Shown: positions 19,643-32,400 of the stretch, piece after piece | How positions within the stretch are numbered: position 1 is the first letter of the stretch | How the letters are laid out: each line of letters begins with the position of its first letter | Position numbers and translations under genes: made by a program | The notes under the pieces: model-generated | Seen by the model: the letters and a program-made list of their open reading frames with translations, nothing else | What the model was told of the DNA's origin: nothing | Databases searched by the model: none | Assembly: GCA_037893225.1 (NCBI GenBank) | Contig: JAZGUH010000071.1 | Span: 186,001-250,000 of the forward strand | Length of the DNA: 64,000 nt | From: Hippasteria phrygiana | Lineage: Eukaryota; Echinodermata; Asteroidea; Valvatida; Goniasteridae | Reading direction: 5' to 3'

Positions 19643-20690
19643 TGATTTTAACACCCAATAGGGTCCAACAGATTTTCACTAGTACACTGAACATTGGTTG
19701 TAAGTTTATATCAAAGCTTAATCAAAACTAAAAGACATACCGTTATTTTATCAAAGAATCCAGGATGATTCAGATTGTCATGAAGAATACCACATGTAAT
19801 CGACTGAAACGTTTGTGAGATGGAAGTACAATGAAATAATCCTTTGTATGTTGTTACGTGACTGTTTTGTTACATTTTTCATCTGAACCAATGGAAAAAG
19901 GTAGTCAACAGAGAAAATAACGGGGGAATTTCATCAGTGTGGTTATTGTAAAAACAAGGAAACTGTTGAACCGACTAAAAAATATGCAACTTACAAGACT
20001 ACAGTGATCAAATCAAGCTGCACACACACAGCAAAATTAAAATTACAAGTTTTAATTAAAAACAAATTAAAAACTTTACATACTTTACATACAAACTTTG
20101 CACAACTGATTGCACAACTAGTGTATTGTAACTTATTTCAATGATTTGTCACAGGACATTAAAATAATACTGAAACAACTTACTTTAAACAGTTTAGGTT
20201 GCAAATTTGGCAGTTTTGAAGTTCTAATATAAAAGGGTAAACATTTAAAAAATGTATTGGGGGGTGTGCATATTACCCCATCCTCTCAGAGACGAAGTTA
20301 TTCTGATTTTGTTTTATTTTTCTGATATTTTTGCCCTATTCATTAAAAAGTTGACATTTTACCTCAGTTCTACAGTATAAAACACAGGAAAGTATCCTAC
20401 ATTGTATTCAGTAGACATACATTGCTTTTTTTTTACTCAGAAGACATGTATTTAAGTTTAGCATTGTTTTCTGCAAAAATAACCTTCAGAAAACTGAGTT
20501 TAACACCCTTCAAAATTTCTCAGAGGAATGCCTATATCACAACAATGATCATGTTTTTAAATCCCATTACCAGCGGCATAGCCCGTGTTCTCTCCATGGG
20601 GGGGGGGGGGGGGGGAATTGTATGGTGGTAATGTCCCCCCCCCCCCCATTAGCTACCCATTACTACATAGCAAGCCATTTCAGTAAGTTT
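19643..20690. other. Spacer with mirrored poly-G / poly-C pair
   Basis: Mostly AT-rich without a gene. A run of about 18 G (20598-20615) is followed about 20 nt later by about 13 C (20635-20647). Together with the flanking CATG/CAT bases these form a G-C hairpin. Assembly of such tracts is error-prone. Confidence 0.5.
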
Positions 20691-20699
20691 AATGATCAC

Positions 20700-20929
20700 A
20701 TCAGTGCCTTTGAACTTTTGAAGCCGGGTGACGTCTATACACATCCCCCAAAAAATTACCACCAGGCCGGAAGACGTCTATACACGCAATCTCTGCATTT
20801 TCAATCTATTGTTGGATTATTGTGTGTTACGCTTGGCTGCACAAGCCTCTTGTGTCTGTTTTGCTTGGCTGCACAGGCCGCCCAGGCACCCTGGTGCCTC
20901 ATTATAAATAACCTTACTTAAGGGGTTAA
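20700..20929. mobile_element. piggyBac-like MITE, diverged copy
   Basis: It shares TCAATCTATTGTTGGATTAT and TGTGTTACGCTTGGCTGCAC with the intact copy at 41866-42082, and ends CTTACTTAAGGGGTTAA like it. The left end has decayed, so the start is approximate. Confidence 0.6.
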
Positions 20930-22297
20930 TAAGCAGTCACTAAGAGCTTAGGCTGGTTCTCAGGCTTAGAAATAGCACATAGGTCCATCATAGCAGAGGG
21001 GTTGGTTTTCAAAGGTCAACTTCAAATTCTAGACCAGTTGCCAGTCACCTGTTGTGACTTGTGGGTGAGGCACCGCGCAATGGGACAATGTGTATTAGAA
21101 ACATTGAAGCCGCAAGTCTGAGAAATTGTTGAACAGCATTCCTGCATGTACACGTATTACTAATTAGCTTGGCCAGAATTCAAACATTATTTCTGAAACG
21201 TGACTAAATAAAGACTAAGAGAGCAAACAATCTGACCTAGATCTCCTTCAATCACAACATGCAGACATATTCACATTTTCCAAATGTTTTCTCAGTTAAG
21301 ATAAGTACCAATACTGAGCAATATTTTTCCTGAAAAAAAATAAAAATAAAAAATCTCTACGAGGCAATACAACAAAAAGGAAAATCGCATGTGAATGCAC
21401 GATGCTCAAATTTTATACTATGCCACTGATGTCAAATGTTACTCCCACAAAAGTCTTCACTATAGCTATCAATTTCAAAGCAATGCAATGAAGTACCATT
21501 GTGAAGACAATACTGTTACAAATTGTGATGCACTTGACAGCTAATCTCATAGTTAAACAAAACTAATTTCTTTCACACAATAAGACCAACCAGCCACATA
21601 CATTGCACCTGAACAGACCTTATAAACAGCAACAACGTACTGGATAATGACTTCGTATGTAACACATAAACAACAAATTATCCCCATACTTTTCGTCCAC
21701 AAATTTCAGGCTACAAATTTAAGGGAAGCTGTCTTCCAAGAAGTATCAGGTCACTACAAGATTAACAGAGGAAGTACATGTATTGTGTCATGGAAAGATG
21801 TCTCAATTGAGGATATTAACAAAGCTTGACAAAGTTTTCCTTGGAGAACCCAGTGTTCTAACCCAGTCATATCCCTACCCATCCACTCTATTATTCTAAC
21901 CCTTTGTACATTAGCCTTTCTTCTACTGATAACGAATTTCTCTATTTTTCTATGCCTTGTGCCCTTTTTAAAATTGAAATTCCAAACATTTCTCTTAATT
22001 AATCTAAATACCTCCCTAATTCTATTTTTCCCTAGCTACCCATTTATTCCTGTGAAATAAAATTTCCACTTTTGTCTTCGTTTCTTTTCCCCTACCTCCT
22101 TATTGTACTACACCTGTACCTGTTTAACTCTTCAATTTGAACCATTTCCCATCCCCCATTATTTCTATTTCTCTCATCTGTAGGTTTCAATCCCATATTC
22201 CAGTGGAAAGTATCATCAACGTTTTCATCCCTGCAACCACCACCCCCCCCCCCAAAAAAAAATACTATATCTACCAATCAGTAATTTTCATACAACC
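20930..22297. other. Spacer, no gene seen
   Basis: AT-rich, with a poly-C/poly-A run near 22240-22262. Open frames are short and without splice context or protein-like composition. Confidence 0.45.
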
Positions 22298-22726
22298 TTA
22301 AATGTAGTGTACACAATTGGTAATCCTCCAATTTTTTAAAAATGAATTATTACGAAATACCTTACTAGACTAAGTTTATAGAAGTCTCAATCATCCTGTG
22401 AAATTATGGCACCAGATGAGCTGTCGTCAAGAAAAGTGGAAATTTTAAGTCAAGGCGCGCGTAGATACCTGGACGAGTGGCGCGCCCCGGACATTCTAGC
22501 ATTCGGGGCGCGTCACGCGCCCAGATAGCCACGCACGCCTTGACTAAAGGCTATCATCCGCCCGACGGTTGAAAACGAGCGCCGTTTTTCTCTCGTTTTT
22601 TTCGCCATCCAACAACACAAAACTTTGAAAAGGTCAGTGGAACGATATTTCCTATAACATACTAACCCCCAAATCTGCCCATTCCTGAAAATTGCAACAC
22701 TGACCAATCATGTACACTACCTTTAA
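22298..22726. mobile_element. TTAA-flanked MITE, copy 2
   Basis: Same family as 7911-8403 but in the opposite orientation. It starts TTAA-ATGTAGTGTACAC, ends TGTACACTACCT-TTAA, and has the same GC-rich inner stem around 22445-22560 (GTCAAGGCGCGCGTAGATAC). Frames inside it are shared with copy 1 and are not genes. Confidence 0.75.
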
Positions 22727-24730
22727 CCACATCATCTTTCTTCACAACTACTTCAACTCAATCCTGAAGAGAATATTCTTTCAAAATATATGCCCTCATT
22801 TGGTCCAATTCCAAATGATATCGCTACAAATTTCAGGTCAACATTTTGAAGTGTTTCCAAAAGAAACTTTTTGCTTTGCCCGAAAAAGGGTCAGTAATTT
22901 TTGTTATCTAACTCGAACAGAGGGTGTGGGAGACATGGTTGCAACTTAAAATGACTAACTCTTGACAAATTGCCATGGAAGTTGATACCTATACCATAGC
23001 CAAATAGAACAAAACTGGCTAGCTACGTGTACCCAAATTTACCCTGGTTCTGAACTGTGTCATATGACGCTTGTCTATCCACTTAAGATACTATCACAGC
23101 ATGTTCGTTAACCCCAATTTCTTTCAATATTCTACTTTAACATCGAAGTCTTGTCATCATCCAGCCACTGTTGATTTTTCAATTCATGAGGCCAATGTTT
23201 TACTTAAAAACTGTAGTAGATTGTATCCTCTATGCATTTTACATTTAACACAATACATCTATATCCCTTAACACAATGAAAAATAATGTAAAAGATTGCT
23301 GCCCTTTCCAGAAACGAATTCACATCCAAAATCAGCCCCAAAAAAACAATAAAATGTTGACTTACAGAAAAAAAAGAAGATATATATATAAAAACTGTGA
23401 AAACCAAAATTAAAATGAACACAAAAAACAACAAAGACAAACACATGAATCCACACAAAATACCAAGAGAATAAAATCCCCCTCCCAAAAAAGATCAAGA
23501 AACTACAACTTTTCAAGAGTGATAATAGTAGCATAACATTTAGAAAGAATGTCAAAAAATTTATAAATAAAATATCTGCATCCCCTTTTCAAATCCCAGT
23601 TACACCCACAGTAAACACAGAAATCTTTTGTAAAAATAATATATAAACAAACTGAAAAGAATTATCAATCCCAAAAGTACTCCAATAACACTTAAAAAGT
23701 TCAAACAGTGACAAAACTTGGACAGACATTCTTAGAGGTTTCAAAACCCACAACAAAAATACAAAAACAAGATGGACATCCCACTGAAATTTCTCACACA
23801 AAGACAAATTTCTGTGGTCAAAGTAACATGGGCTCTCAGAAAGCTTTCAGATGTCAGACCACAGAGAAATGACTGATTCAAGTTGGGCTGAGCATCTTGT
23901 AGCCAACCGACTGTTTTAAATGAGAAAACATAAAAACCTTCAAAAATCCCACAAAAATTTAACTCCAAAACACTGTAATAGTGATCACAACAAAGATGGT
24001 TTTTAGTTGTACACTTATACATGTAGTTTGACACACCTTTACATCTTCAGAGGTGACCTCACTAAGAATAACGGTGCAGAGAGGTAAGACAAAAATGTCT
24101 AAAACTGCTGAATAGTTTTCAGAACATTCTGATCAGGAGAACAGGCTGTAAATGAACAGCCACTGGTGGAAGATTTCAAGAAAACCTTCTGCTTTATTCC
24201 GTCCATCAAAAGATCTGAAAACTAACATTCCTTCTGAGAGAACTGATGAGTGAAAGTATGAAACAAAAGGAACTTGCATCATTTTCTGTAACATTTTGAA
24301 ATTTGGAGGATTTGACCACAGCACAATCTCTTTAATGGCGACTCAATAACACGAACATTTTGACTATTCTGAAGGTGTATAGATACGTCAAGAAACCATA
24401 GAATTTACCTTGAATGGTAAACACTATATTAAGTTTACTTTTCATTGCAAGTCTACAGGTAATTGCAACTATATGTAATCTACATCTCAATCCTCAACAA
24501 ATATCTTTGCATAGAAATATTTGCCGATAGGTGCAGACACAATTATAAAGGTGGGGGGGGGGGGGGGGCAGACTTACAGCCCTAAACAGTCTAGCCCTAA
24601 AATCTGCCTTTTGTTTTGAACCAAAATAAGCTAATTTTATCCAAACTTGTTGAGAATCGCAAAAAAAAACTGATAATCTTAAACCCCCCCCCCCCCCCCT
24701 GAGAACAGTACTGAGGGTGGCAGCAAAATT
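22727..24730. other. Spacer, no gene seen
   Basis: Very A-rich on the plus strand. It contains a poly-G run at 24553-24568 and a poly-C run at 24684-24699. The minus-strand frames are Phe/Leu/Val-rich, a direct consequence of the A/T composition, and are not credible proteins. Confidence 0.45.
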
Positions 24731-24734
24731 CAGC

Positions 24735-24870
24735 AAATTTTCATAAAATTGCTAAGTCAATTTGCTGAGCCCCCAAAAAAGTTTTGCTTAGTAAAAGCAG
24801 GTTACCAGCAAAATTGTCATGTACATGTATATTGTTTGTAACTGGTTCCCAGCTGATTGTTACTTGGGTA
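24735..24870. mobile_element. Partial copy of the GGGCCAATTTC-type MITE
   Basis: Contains TTTTGCTTAGTAAAAGCAGGTTACCAGCAAAA and the GTAACTGGTTCCCAGCTG segment found in the fuller copy at 54788-55038. The termini are missing, so it is a decayed fragment. Confidence 0.55.
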
Positions 24871-27171
24871 ACAAACTTCAGCTCATATGCAGATCATAAT
24901 TTTTTTCATTCTGAACTGAATGCTCAACTTTTCAGTTATTTTATTTCTGTTAAAGAGCTTAACTCATTGTTGAATTACAAAGAGAAATTGCATGTTTTCA
25001 GCCATCTTGAATTTTTGTTCTATGTAATTTTGAACAATAAAGACCGTAATTTATGAAAAGAATATGCAAGTTTGTTACATCTACAGCTGAGTAAGTCTGA
25101 TATTTGTGCTGAACAATTCATTGTCATTGAATGCAATTATTTTTACTTGCATCCATCCATCTTTTTTTTTCTCTCCTTGCCAATCTGAAATCTGCATGGA
25201 ATTTACATAAAAACGGACACCAAGATGGATTCTCATGCAATGTCTCTTACACAATTCCAACCACACTCAAAACATGTTGCTAATAAGCAACACACAATAC
25301 GTAAGGTCAACAGAGGGCGCCACACATCCACAAGATAACAAGATAAAAACTTGACTGTGAATAAGCAAAAAGTTATTTTCACAAGCTTCTCCATTTCCAT
25401 CAATAAATTCTAGGCTAATCAGCATTCCGGTATTCCTTATCTCTTGACGATAAGCGACCTGGAAAAACTGATCAATCACATCACCTGGGTGGTTGTTATG
25501 CAAAAAAAGTCAGCGAAAACATACAATCCTGGCGAAATAGGCTACAGTGTTCAAAGTAGCCTTGACAAGAAAAGACCCAAGTTTGAGCGTATTCTGTTAA
25601 GTATATAAATCCTTTTCCCATACAATGACAAAGTGTGTCTATTGACAGAGGAATGACATAATTAAAGGGACTAAAATAGAAAAATAGAATATAATAATGT
25701 ACATGATGGAAAAGTCGGACCATTGGAAAACTGGGAAATTCAGAGTGGTGCCCTTGGTCTGTAACACTTTGGTTGCATATAGGCTTTGGCACCAGTCTAA
25801 ATGTCCAGATGTCAATTCTTCAGTTTTTTTCCACATTTCTCCGTAATTATTGCACATTATGGTGCAACTTTTACACTCAGAACTTGGAAATGGGTTAGGT
25901 AACTAACCAAAAAGTTGAAATTTTGGGATTTCAGGGCAATGTGTTCCTTTAACCAGCCCCCCTAAAAATGATATCCACTAGCTTCAGAAACAGCGCCCTC
26001 TGTTGACAGCAGCTTTGCTTTTCAATAAAATTATATAGAAATCTTATTTGACTGGCAACTTGTTTAGAAACATTTGCTGAAAGAGGAACTAAATACATTT
26101 GAATAAAGTATTCCACAAATATGCATTTCTCGGACTGAATATGTAAAGCGCGGTCTAGCAAAAAAGTTATTTAAGTTGTCCAGTTTAAACTCACTTTTAG
26201 TGAATAATTCATTTAGAAGCACTGATGAATTGTTTTTGGAAAAGCTCAATCAAGGCGATTGTTTACTTTGTAAACAGAAAAGAATAATGCATTCATTTTT
26301 CAACATGCTTGTCAAATAAAGACTTCCATAAAATTCATTTCATTTAAGAACGTTTCCAGTTGCGACCACTAAAGTTGCTGATTAGGGATTGAGAACAATC
26401 ACATTAAACTTGGTAGAATGAAGAATTTGGGCATATTGTAGCTAGATTTTCTGTTGAAGAAATTGGTCCAATAACATGGTTGGACAATTATGAATCTGCA
26501 AGTGAGGAATCTGTGCAACTAGAAAAGCTCTTGAAAAACATTTAAGAAAATCCACGGAAATAGGATGACAATGATGCAGATTTCTGAGAAACTAACTTTT
26601 ACAAGTTGACCTCTTCCAAAATGCACCATGCCATCCTGTTAACTTGGGAACAAATATCACAAGATTATTATATACGTCACTAAGCAAGCAAAACTGTAAT
26701 GATATCCGGCGACAATGGTGAAAGAACGATCCAAGAAAGCAATACCTTTTCATAAAATATCAGAGATAAACAGAGTTCAACGGAAAGTTGAAATCCTGAA
26801 AACTTTCAGCAATTTGGAAATTTCAGTTGACATGTAAATCAAAGTCAAGGATAGAACACAGAATTACCCTAAATTTAAATCATTTGTTCAAGATTCATGA
26901 ACAGTTTTGCCAAACAGCATGCCTGCTTAGTGACATACATGTACATCATTGGAACCAGTGTTTGTGTTATGGCTAGACCACCATTTGAAGCAGAATGGTC
27001 AAACACATGTTTGTGGCATGCGTCTAGTCAACTAACAGTAACAATGGTTCCAATTTTGTTTAGCCATTTTCCGAATAAAAGAAAAATAATTCCCCATTGT
27101 GCTAACAAGATATTACAGTGCTTAAGTTTCTAAGGGGAAAATATCAAAAATTATGAGAAATAACCCCTTTT
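24871..27171. other. Spacer, no gene seen
   Basis: AT-rich. Short frames only, with no tRNA, inverted-repeat pair or splice-bounded coding block noticed. Confidence 0.45.
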
Positions 27172-27279
27172 GATAAATGTGTTAATTTGGATAAATGTGT
27201 TAATTTGGATAAATGTGTTAATTTGGATAAATGTGTCAATTTTGATAAATGTGTCAATTTTGATAAATGTGTTAATTTT
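27172..27279 (+). repeat. Tandem array of 18-bp unit, 6 copies
   Basis: GATAAATGTGTTAATTTG repeats six times with one or two substitutions (GTCAATTTT in two units). Because 18 is a multiple of three, both strands show periodic open frames, such as MDKCVNL repeated; there is no reason to think they are translated. Confidence 0.9.
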
Positions 27280-29365
27280 GGAAACTACCTGGAAAATGGC
27301 AAGAAAAAGGTAGTCTCTCACAACGTCTACCACTCCCCTCCCCAACACCAAAAACATCCCTCATCAACACAAGAAACCAAAGAGAAACAATTAAGCCATC
27401 TTACCTCTTTACCCCTCAATTACCAAAATCTCCCACCACCCCACAAACAAAAATACACTGTGCCATCAACAAATCTCTGCAACTGTCCAATGAAAATGCC
27501 CAAATCATTCTAATGCTTCATCTTCCATTCAAATTACTTGACAAGCTTAAATTCAGATATTTGATTGGCCAATTCCATTAAGAGGAGAAGTTACATAAAA
27601 GAAAAAATATCTAAACCTACCAAGAAAAATTTACCCCCACCCAAAACAAAAAAATAGACTTCCTGGCATAGGACCAAGATACCCAACAAATAATTTTTAC
27701 TGTTTTTCTTTTCAATCTGGATGAAATTTTTGACAGCACTTTCTTAGCCCTACAGTACATACATCCCATTCATACACAAATAGCAAAAACACAATGAATG
27801 AAAAAAAAACAAATAAGAAAAAAACCCAAAGAACAAACTGTAAGAATAGTTTATAGTTTACCACCCAAACGGTAACATGAATTTGCATGTAATGTTTACC
27901 TAGTTCCCAGCTCATATTTATTACTAATATACACCCCCCCCCCTTGCCTGAGTTTCAAGTATTTTCAAATGTTTTAAATTATTTCAGCTACAAATAGAAA
28001 AAGTATGAAAAGTGTGATTTTGTGTAAGTTGAATTCTCAAGTCTACAAGACTAATGAAAAAAATACCCCCATTTCCGTACTTTCGAGAAGAAAGGGTTTT
28101 TGTTGCCTAATCCTACCTGTATTACAACCAACAATATGAATTAATCTAAACTTACATTCTTTGGTTTTTCTAGAAACACAAAATTCTTTTGAGTTACTTT
28201 TTAACGATACTGATTTTCTCCTCACATATTACCAGAAGTCTTCATTATTTATCAAACACTTTCTAAACATTCACACAAAAATTTAAACATGATAATTGAT
28301 CAAACTTACAAAACAGCTGAACGACAAATTCTTCAAGCCATTTTACGAGTGGATCGTACCCGCATTGAGCTTGAAATTATAAAGCAATCTTGCTTTTTAC
28401 ATACCATTCTTGATGGTACAATTTAGAAAATTACACAAATGAAATTTTGGCAAATTACTTGCAGGTAAGCAACTACATGTAAATTGCCTTGCCCCTTCTT
28501 TTGGACTTTTTTATACTTTAAATTAAAAAAACTGGACAGAAAGCTACATTCATCTCAAAAGGCAAATATGCAAATATAATTTAAATCAAAAGCTTTAAAG
28601 GCAAATTTTCTTAAGGTTTAATTTTTATAGGATTTTTTTTTTACATTTTTGGAAAGAAAAAATATCTCTTTTTTTTCACAAGGTAAAAGGGAAGTAAAAT
28701 TAGATTAGCAAAACCAGAACCTGTAAATATTGGTCCTGTCAGATTTCAGTTAGAAAAAAGGGGAATTAAGAATGCTTTATATAAGTGAGATATTTTATGT
28801 CTTAAGTCACTTCAGGACGGTTACATATACATAAACTCTAACAAGTGAAATATATTAGCAAACACTTCAAGTTGAGCTTTTTCAGGGATGCAACATTTAA
28901 ACAAGAAATCTTTGGTAATATGGTACACTTTGCATCCACTTATGATGTTGACTCATTGAGGTGTCAAAACTTGTAATAAAAGGATGTATTCAACAAAACC
29001 ATTTGGGAAACCTGTTTTTTTCCCCAGCCATTTACTCTGGTTAATACAAGTCGTGTTTAGGGTTGTACTCTGTCTAATAGAGTCCCACACTTGGAAAACC
29101 AGCTGCATAACATAGTTCATAGTTACATTTGCAAAAGGTTGGGTTAATCTGATAAGTTACTTTTCACCTACATGTATATGTAAGGTTTCAGATTTAACAA
29201 GAAGCATTCATTTAATATTTTGAATTGATACAAATTTTCAAAAAGTTTAAAGAGTTGAGTTATGTAGGAAACAATGGATGACTCACTGTAGCACCTGTGC
29301 AGCATGTAGATGATGTCATCGGTAACCATCCTGTAGCTGATGACATTCCACTTGGTCTTGGTCTG
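27280..29365. other. 3' flank of DCP1, no gene seen
   Basis: AT-rich region downstream of the DCP1 stop, presumably containing its 3' UTR. A minus-strand ATTAAA near 29212 is a possible weak polyadenylation signal. Nothing else is supported. Confidence 0.45.
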
Positions 29366-29434
29366 CTAGATTGGTGGATGATGAAGGGTCTGCAGATAAG
29401 CATTATGTAAGCTGCTCAGGAAGTTATTATCGTT
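29366..29434 (-). CDS. DCP1: DCP1 coding exon 8 (C-terminus)
   Basis: The acceptor is TTTTGTAG. It codes for NDNNFLSSLHNAYLQTLHHP followed by PI and TAG. It completes the trimerisation helix begun in exon 7. Confidence 0.93.
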   Translation of the reverse strand, partial: NDNNFLSSLHNAYLQTLHHPPI

Positions 29435-32400
29435 CTACAAAATGGAAACAAGAGGATAAACACATCAAGGAAAAGACAACTTTGCAATTATAAAGTCATG
29501 ATGCATCTTGGTTAGTTCTTGATCGCTGTTCACACTAGAATTTAATGTCTTAAAGTTTCTTATCGTACAATCAAAATACAACAGAGTACAAGAGTCAAAG
29601 GCAATTATACAAGTATAAAAACAATCATCACAATCTAGCTTATTCCCTCTCACAGACCCAAATTATGACAACCATCTTAGCTTCTTCTGGCCGCTAGTTA
29701 TTAAGGGGGTGCTGGTATGCCAAGACTGGCTTTGAGCAGCCAAGCTTAATGCAAACAATGGATTGAGTATTTGCAGAAATGCGTTTATAGACAACAACCA
29801 GCCAGGTGGTCTTTTACAAACCGTGGCCATGGCTGTCATCCGTATTCAAGAGATGAACCATTTGGAATCAGTTTTTTGTTAGTTAAAAAGTAGTCTGTTT
29901 CCCAGACAATCTTTTGCACTGCTCGGTAGTACGAGTCAAATCGGACTCATTCGAGCACCAAGGGTTGTGGAATACATGCATGGATATGCCACGAGACAAG
30001 CCAGTTCTTTCAATACTTATAGAATTGTTTAAAAATGTATTACCTGTAATAAATGTATAAAAGCTTGCTTAAACTGCTCTCTGTTCAATGCTCCTGTGGC
30101 ATTCATCCACCCATCTGGTTCCACCCTGTTCAAAAGTGGACTGTGCCGAGTTGAATTGACAGGATGACCCACAGGGGGCACTCCTGCATGCTGATTGGTT
30201 GGAGGTCTGGGTTGGACTACTACACTTTCTTTGATGGAGGGGAAGAGTTGGGAAGAACTGGCTACTGTGACCGTTTCACTAGCCGATCTTTTCCTGAAAG
30301 CCTGAGGTGTGAGTAGGGTTGGTGGATGCAGAGACCCTGGGATCTTCTGTGGCGAAGTTGGCTAAAATAACCAGAAAATAAAATTCAGGAAGAATTCATT
30401 CATGGTTGTATTATCCAAACATTCCTCTTTAGAAAAACAACAAAAAGTTGATCAGCCAATTAAAAGATGGTTTCATTTAAAAAAGTATAAATACAAACTC
30501 CTCACAATGTCAAAGAAGTTAGCAGAGAGTAGAACCATAAGAGATAAACGTAGAAAAGTCAGGAAATGTGAGTGGGCGCAAATTGTATGACTTCTGACTA
30601 CAACTGTCCGTCAACATACAGCGTAGGGCAAGATAGCTTTCTTCACTCTAAAAACTGCTGTACTGTTTTTATACTTGATACCAAAACAATAGACAGGTGC
30701 ATTGGAAAGTAGCTACAACAAATGTTGTCATAACACACACATTTGGATATAATGGACATTCCCAAATCGACATCTGAACTCAATAACCACAACACCCAAA
30801 CGTTTTATGGACGCCATGTTTGTTACACAGGCATTCCACAATACAAAATCTTGTAATAAACAACAGACGTTAATTAAAAGAAATTCTGATAATCTCGGAA
30901 CACCTACACACACAAAAAAACATTACATGCAAATTGAATCGGAAAATTACGCACTTACACACAATAGAACCATCAGATAAATGTTTGAGTTTCTGAAACT
31001 TACAATATGAGTGGTCACACCATTAGTTGGCGTTTGTGTTGATGTAACAGGGGCCCTGTGCACAATTGGATGTCCTCCAGATGCAAGCTGTTGTAAAGTC
31101 GGAACATGTTGATTACCAGTGAAATTCACTGGTACCCTACCACCCTGTGGTACCATGGGTAAATTTGGTCGGATGGCGGATGGCTGGATAAGCTGTAATG
31201 GTGCAGTGTTAAGTAATGGTTGAGTCTGAACTGTTGCCCTTGCAGTAAGATTGGTTAGGAGCTTCTTGTTGATATCAGAGTCTAATTGACCTTTGATCGC
31301 TTCAGTACTCGTTTCTGGCTGTTGGCCAACAGCTGGTGCCAAGTTCCACCTATCAGCCGACGTTTGAAGCTCCGCTATGCCTCCTTGGGACAACGGTTGA
31401 GTAATTATCCTATGGCCCTCAGTCGACTCCTGTTGTCTACTTGGTTTGATCTGCTGAGCAATATTCAGCTTTGCTAGGAGGTCTTGTATCGGATACCCTT
31501 CCTCTCTCATCACCGAGTCCACTACAATCACGTTGGTATGCTGCTTCTCAATGCTCTCTAAGGTCCTCTTGGTTGTCGCTTGAACCAACCCTTGACTTAA
31601 CTCTGTAGTCTTCTTCTCAAGTGCCTGTTTTTGACCCTGTCTTCTCTCAAGGCTTTGTAGAGTCTGAATCTCCCCTTTGTCAAGAGGGAAGTCTTTACCA
31701 TGCTTCGTAGCTCCAGTTGCTTCTCCTTGATTGGCAAGAAGCTTCTGCAAAATATCGTTCATTTGACCCTGTGACGATTGACCACTCGCAGAAGTGTTAC
31801 CTGACAAGTATCCCAGAGATCCTTGCATGGAGGTGGAGCGATTGAATACTGGATGTGACATTTGACCCATGACCTTATTGGTCGTAGGTTGGTCTGTCTG
31901 TTTGGCATTCTGTTCTGTCCCTCCCTCTTCTGCTTTGACAGGAACCGGCCGGAGGACTGTAGGGGAGCCTGAAGCGATATTTGGAGGGCTGTTAGATTCG
32001 GGTTTAGGACCAGGCTCTGTGTCGCCATGTTGGTTCTACGGATAAACAAAAAATCAAAGGAATTACAGCAACAAAACGACAGACCTATTGTATCTGCACA
32101 ATACAGCACGTAAGTCTGGTCACTTCATGTCACTTGTGATACTATTTATAGATGTCTGGAATCAAACACACACTAGTCAAGCTTTAGACTCCTTAATTAA
32201 CCCACTTAATAAGGACGACGGCCATAGCCATGGTTTGTCATCTATGTGCACATTCCTGCATGTACTCAATCCATTGTTTGCCTATTATGTGCATTACGCT
32301 TGGATGCACAAGACCGTATTGGCATACCGGCACCAATTAACCCTCCTATAGTTATAACTATCACAGCCTATCAACAAATCTACCCACCAACTCTCACAGC

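Noticed and set aside
23204..24034. Several Phe/Val-rich minus-strand frames suggesting membrane proteins
   Set aside because: They arise from an A-rich plus strand; no splice borders, conserved motifs or coding periodicity.
27151..27513. Repeat protein encoded by the 18-bp array
   Set aside because: Open frames on both strands are expected for a repeat period divisible by three; no start or splice context.
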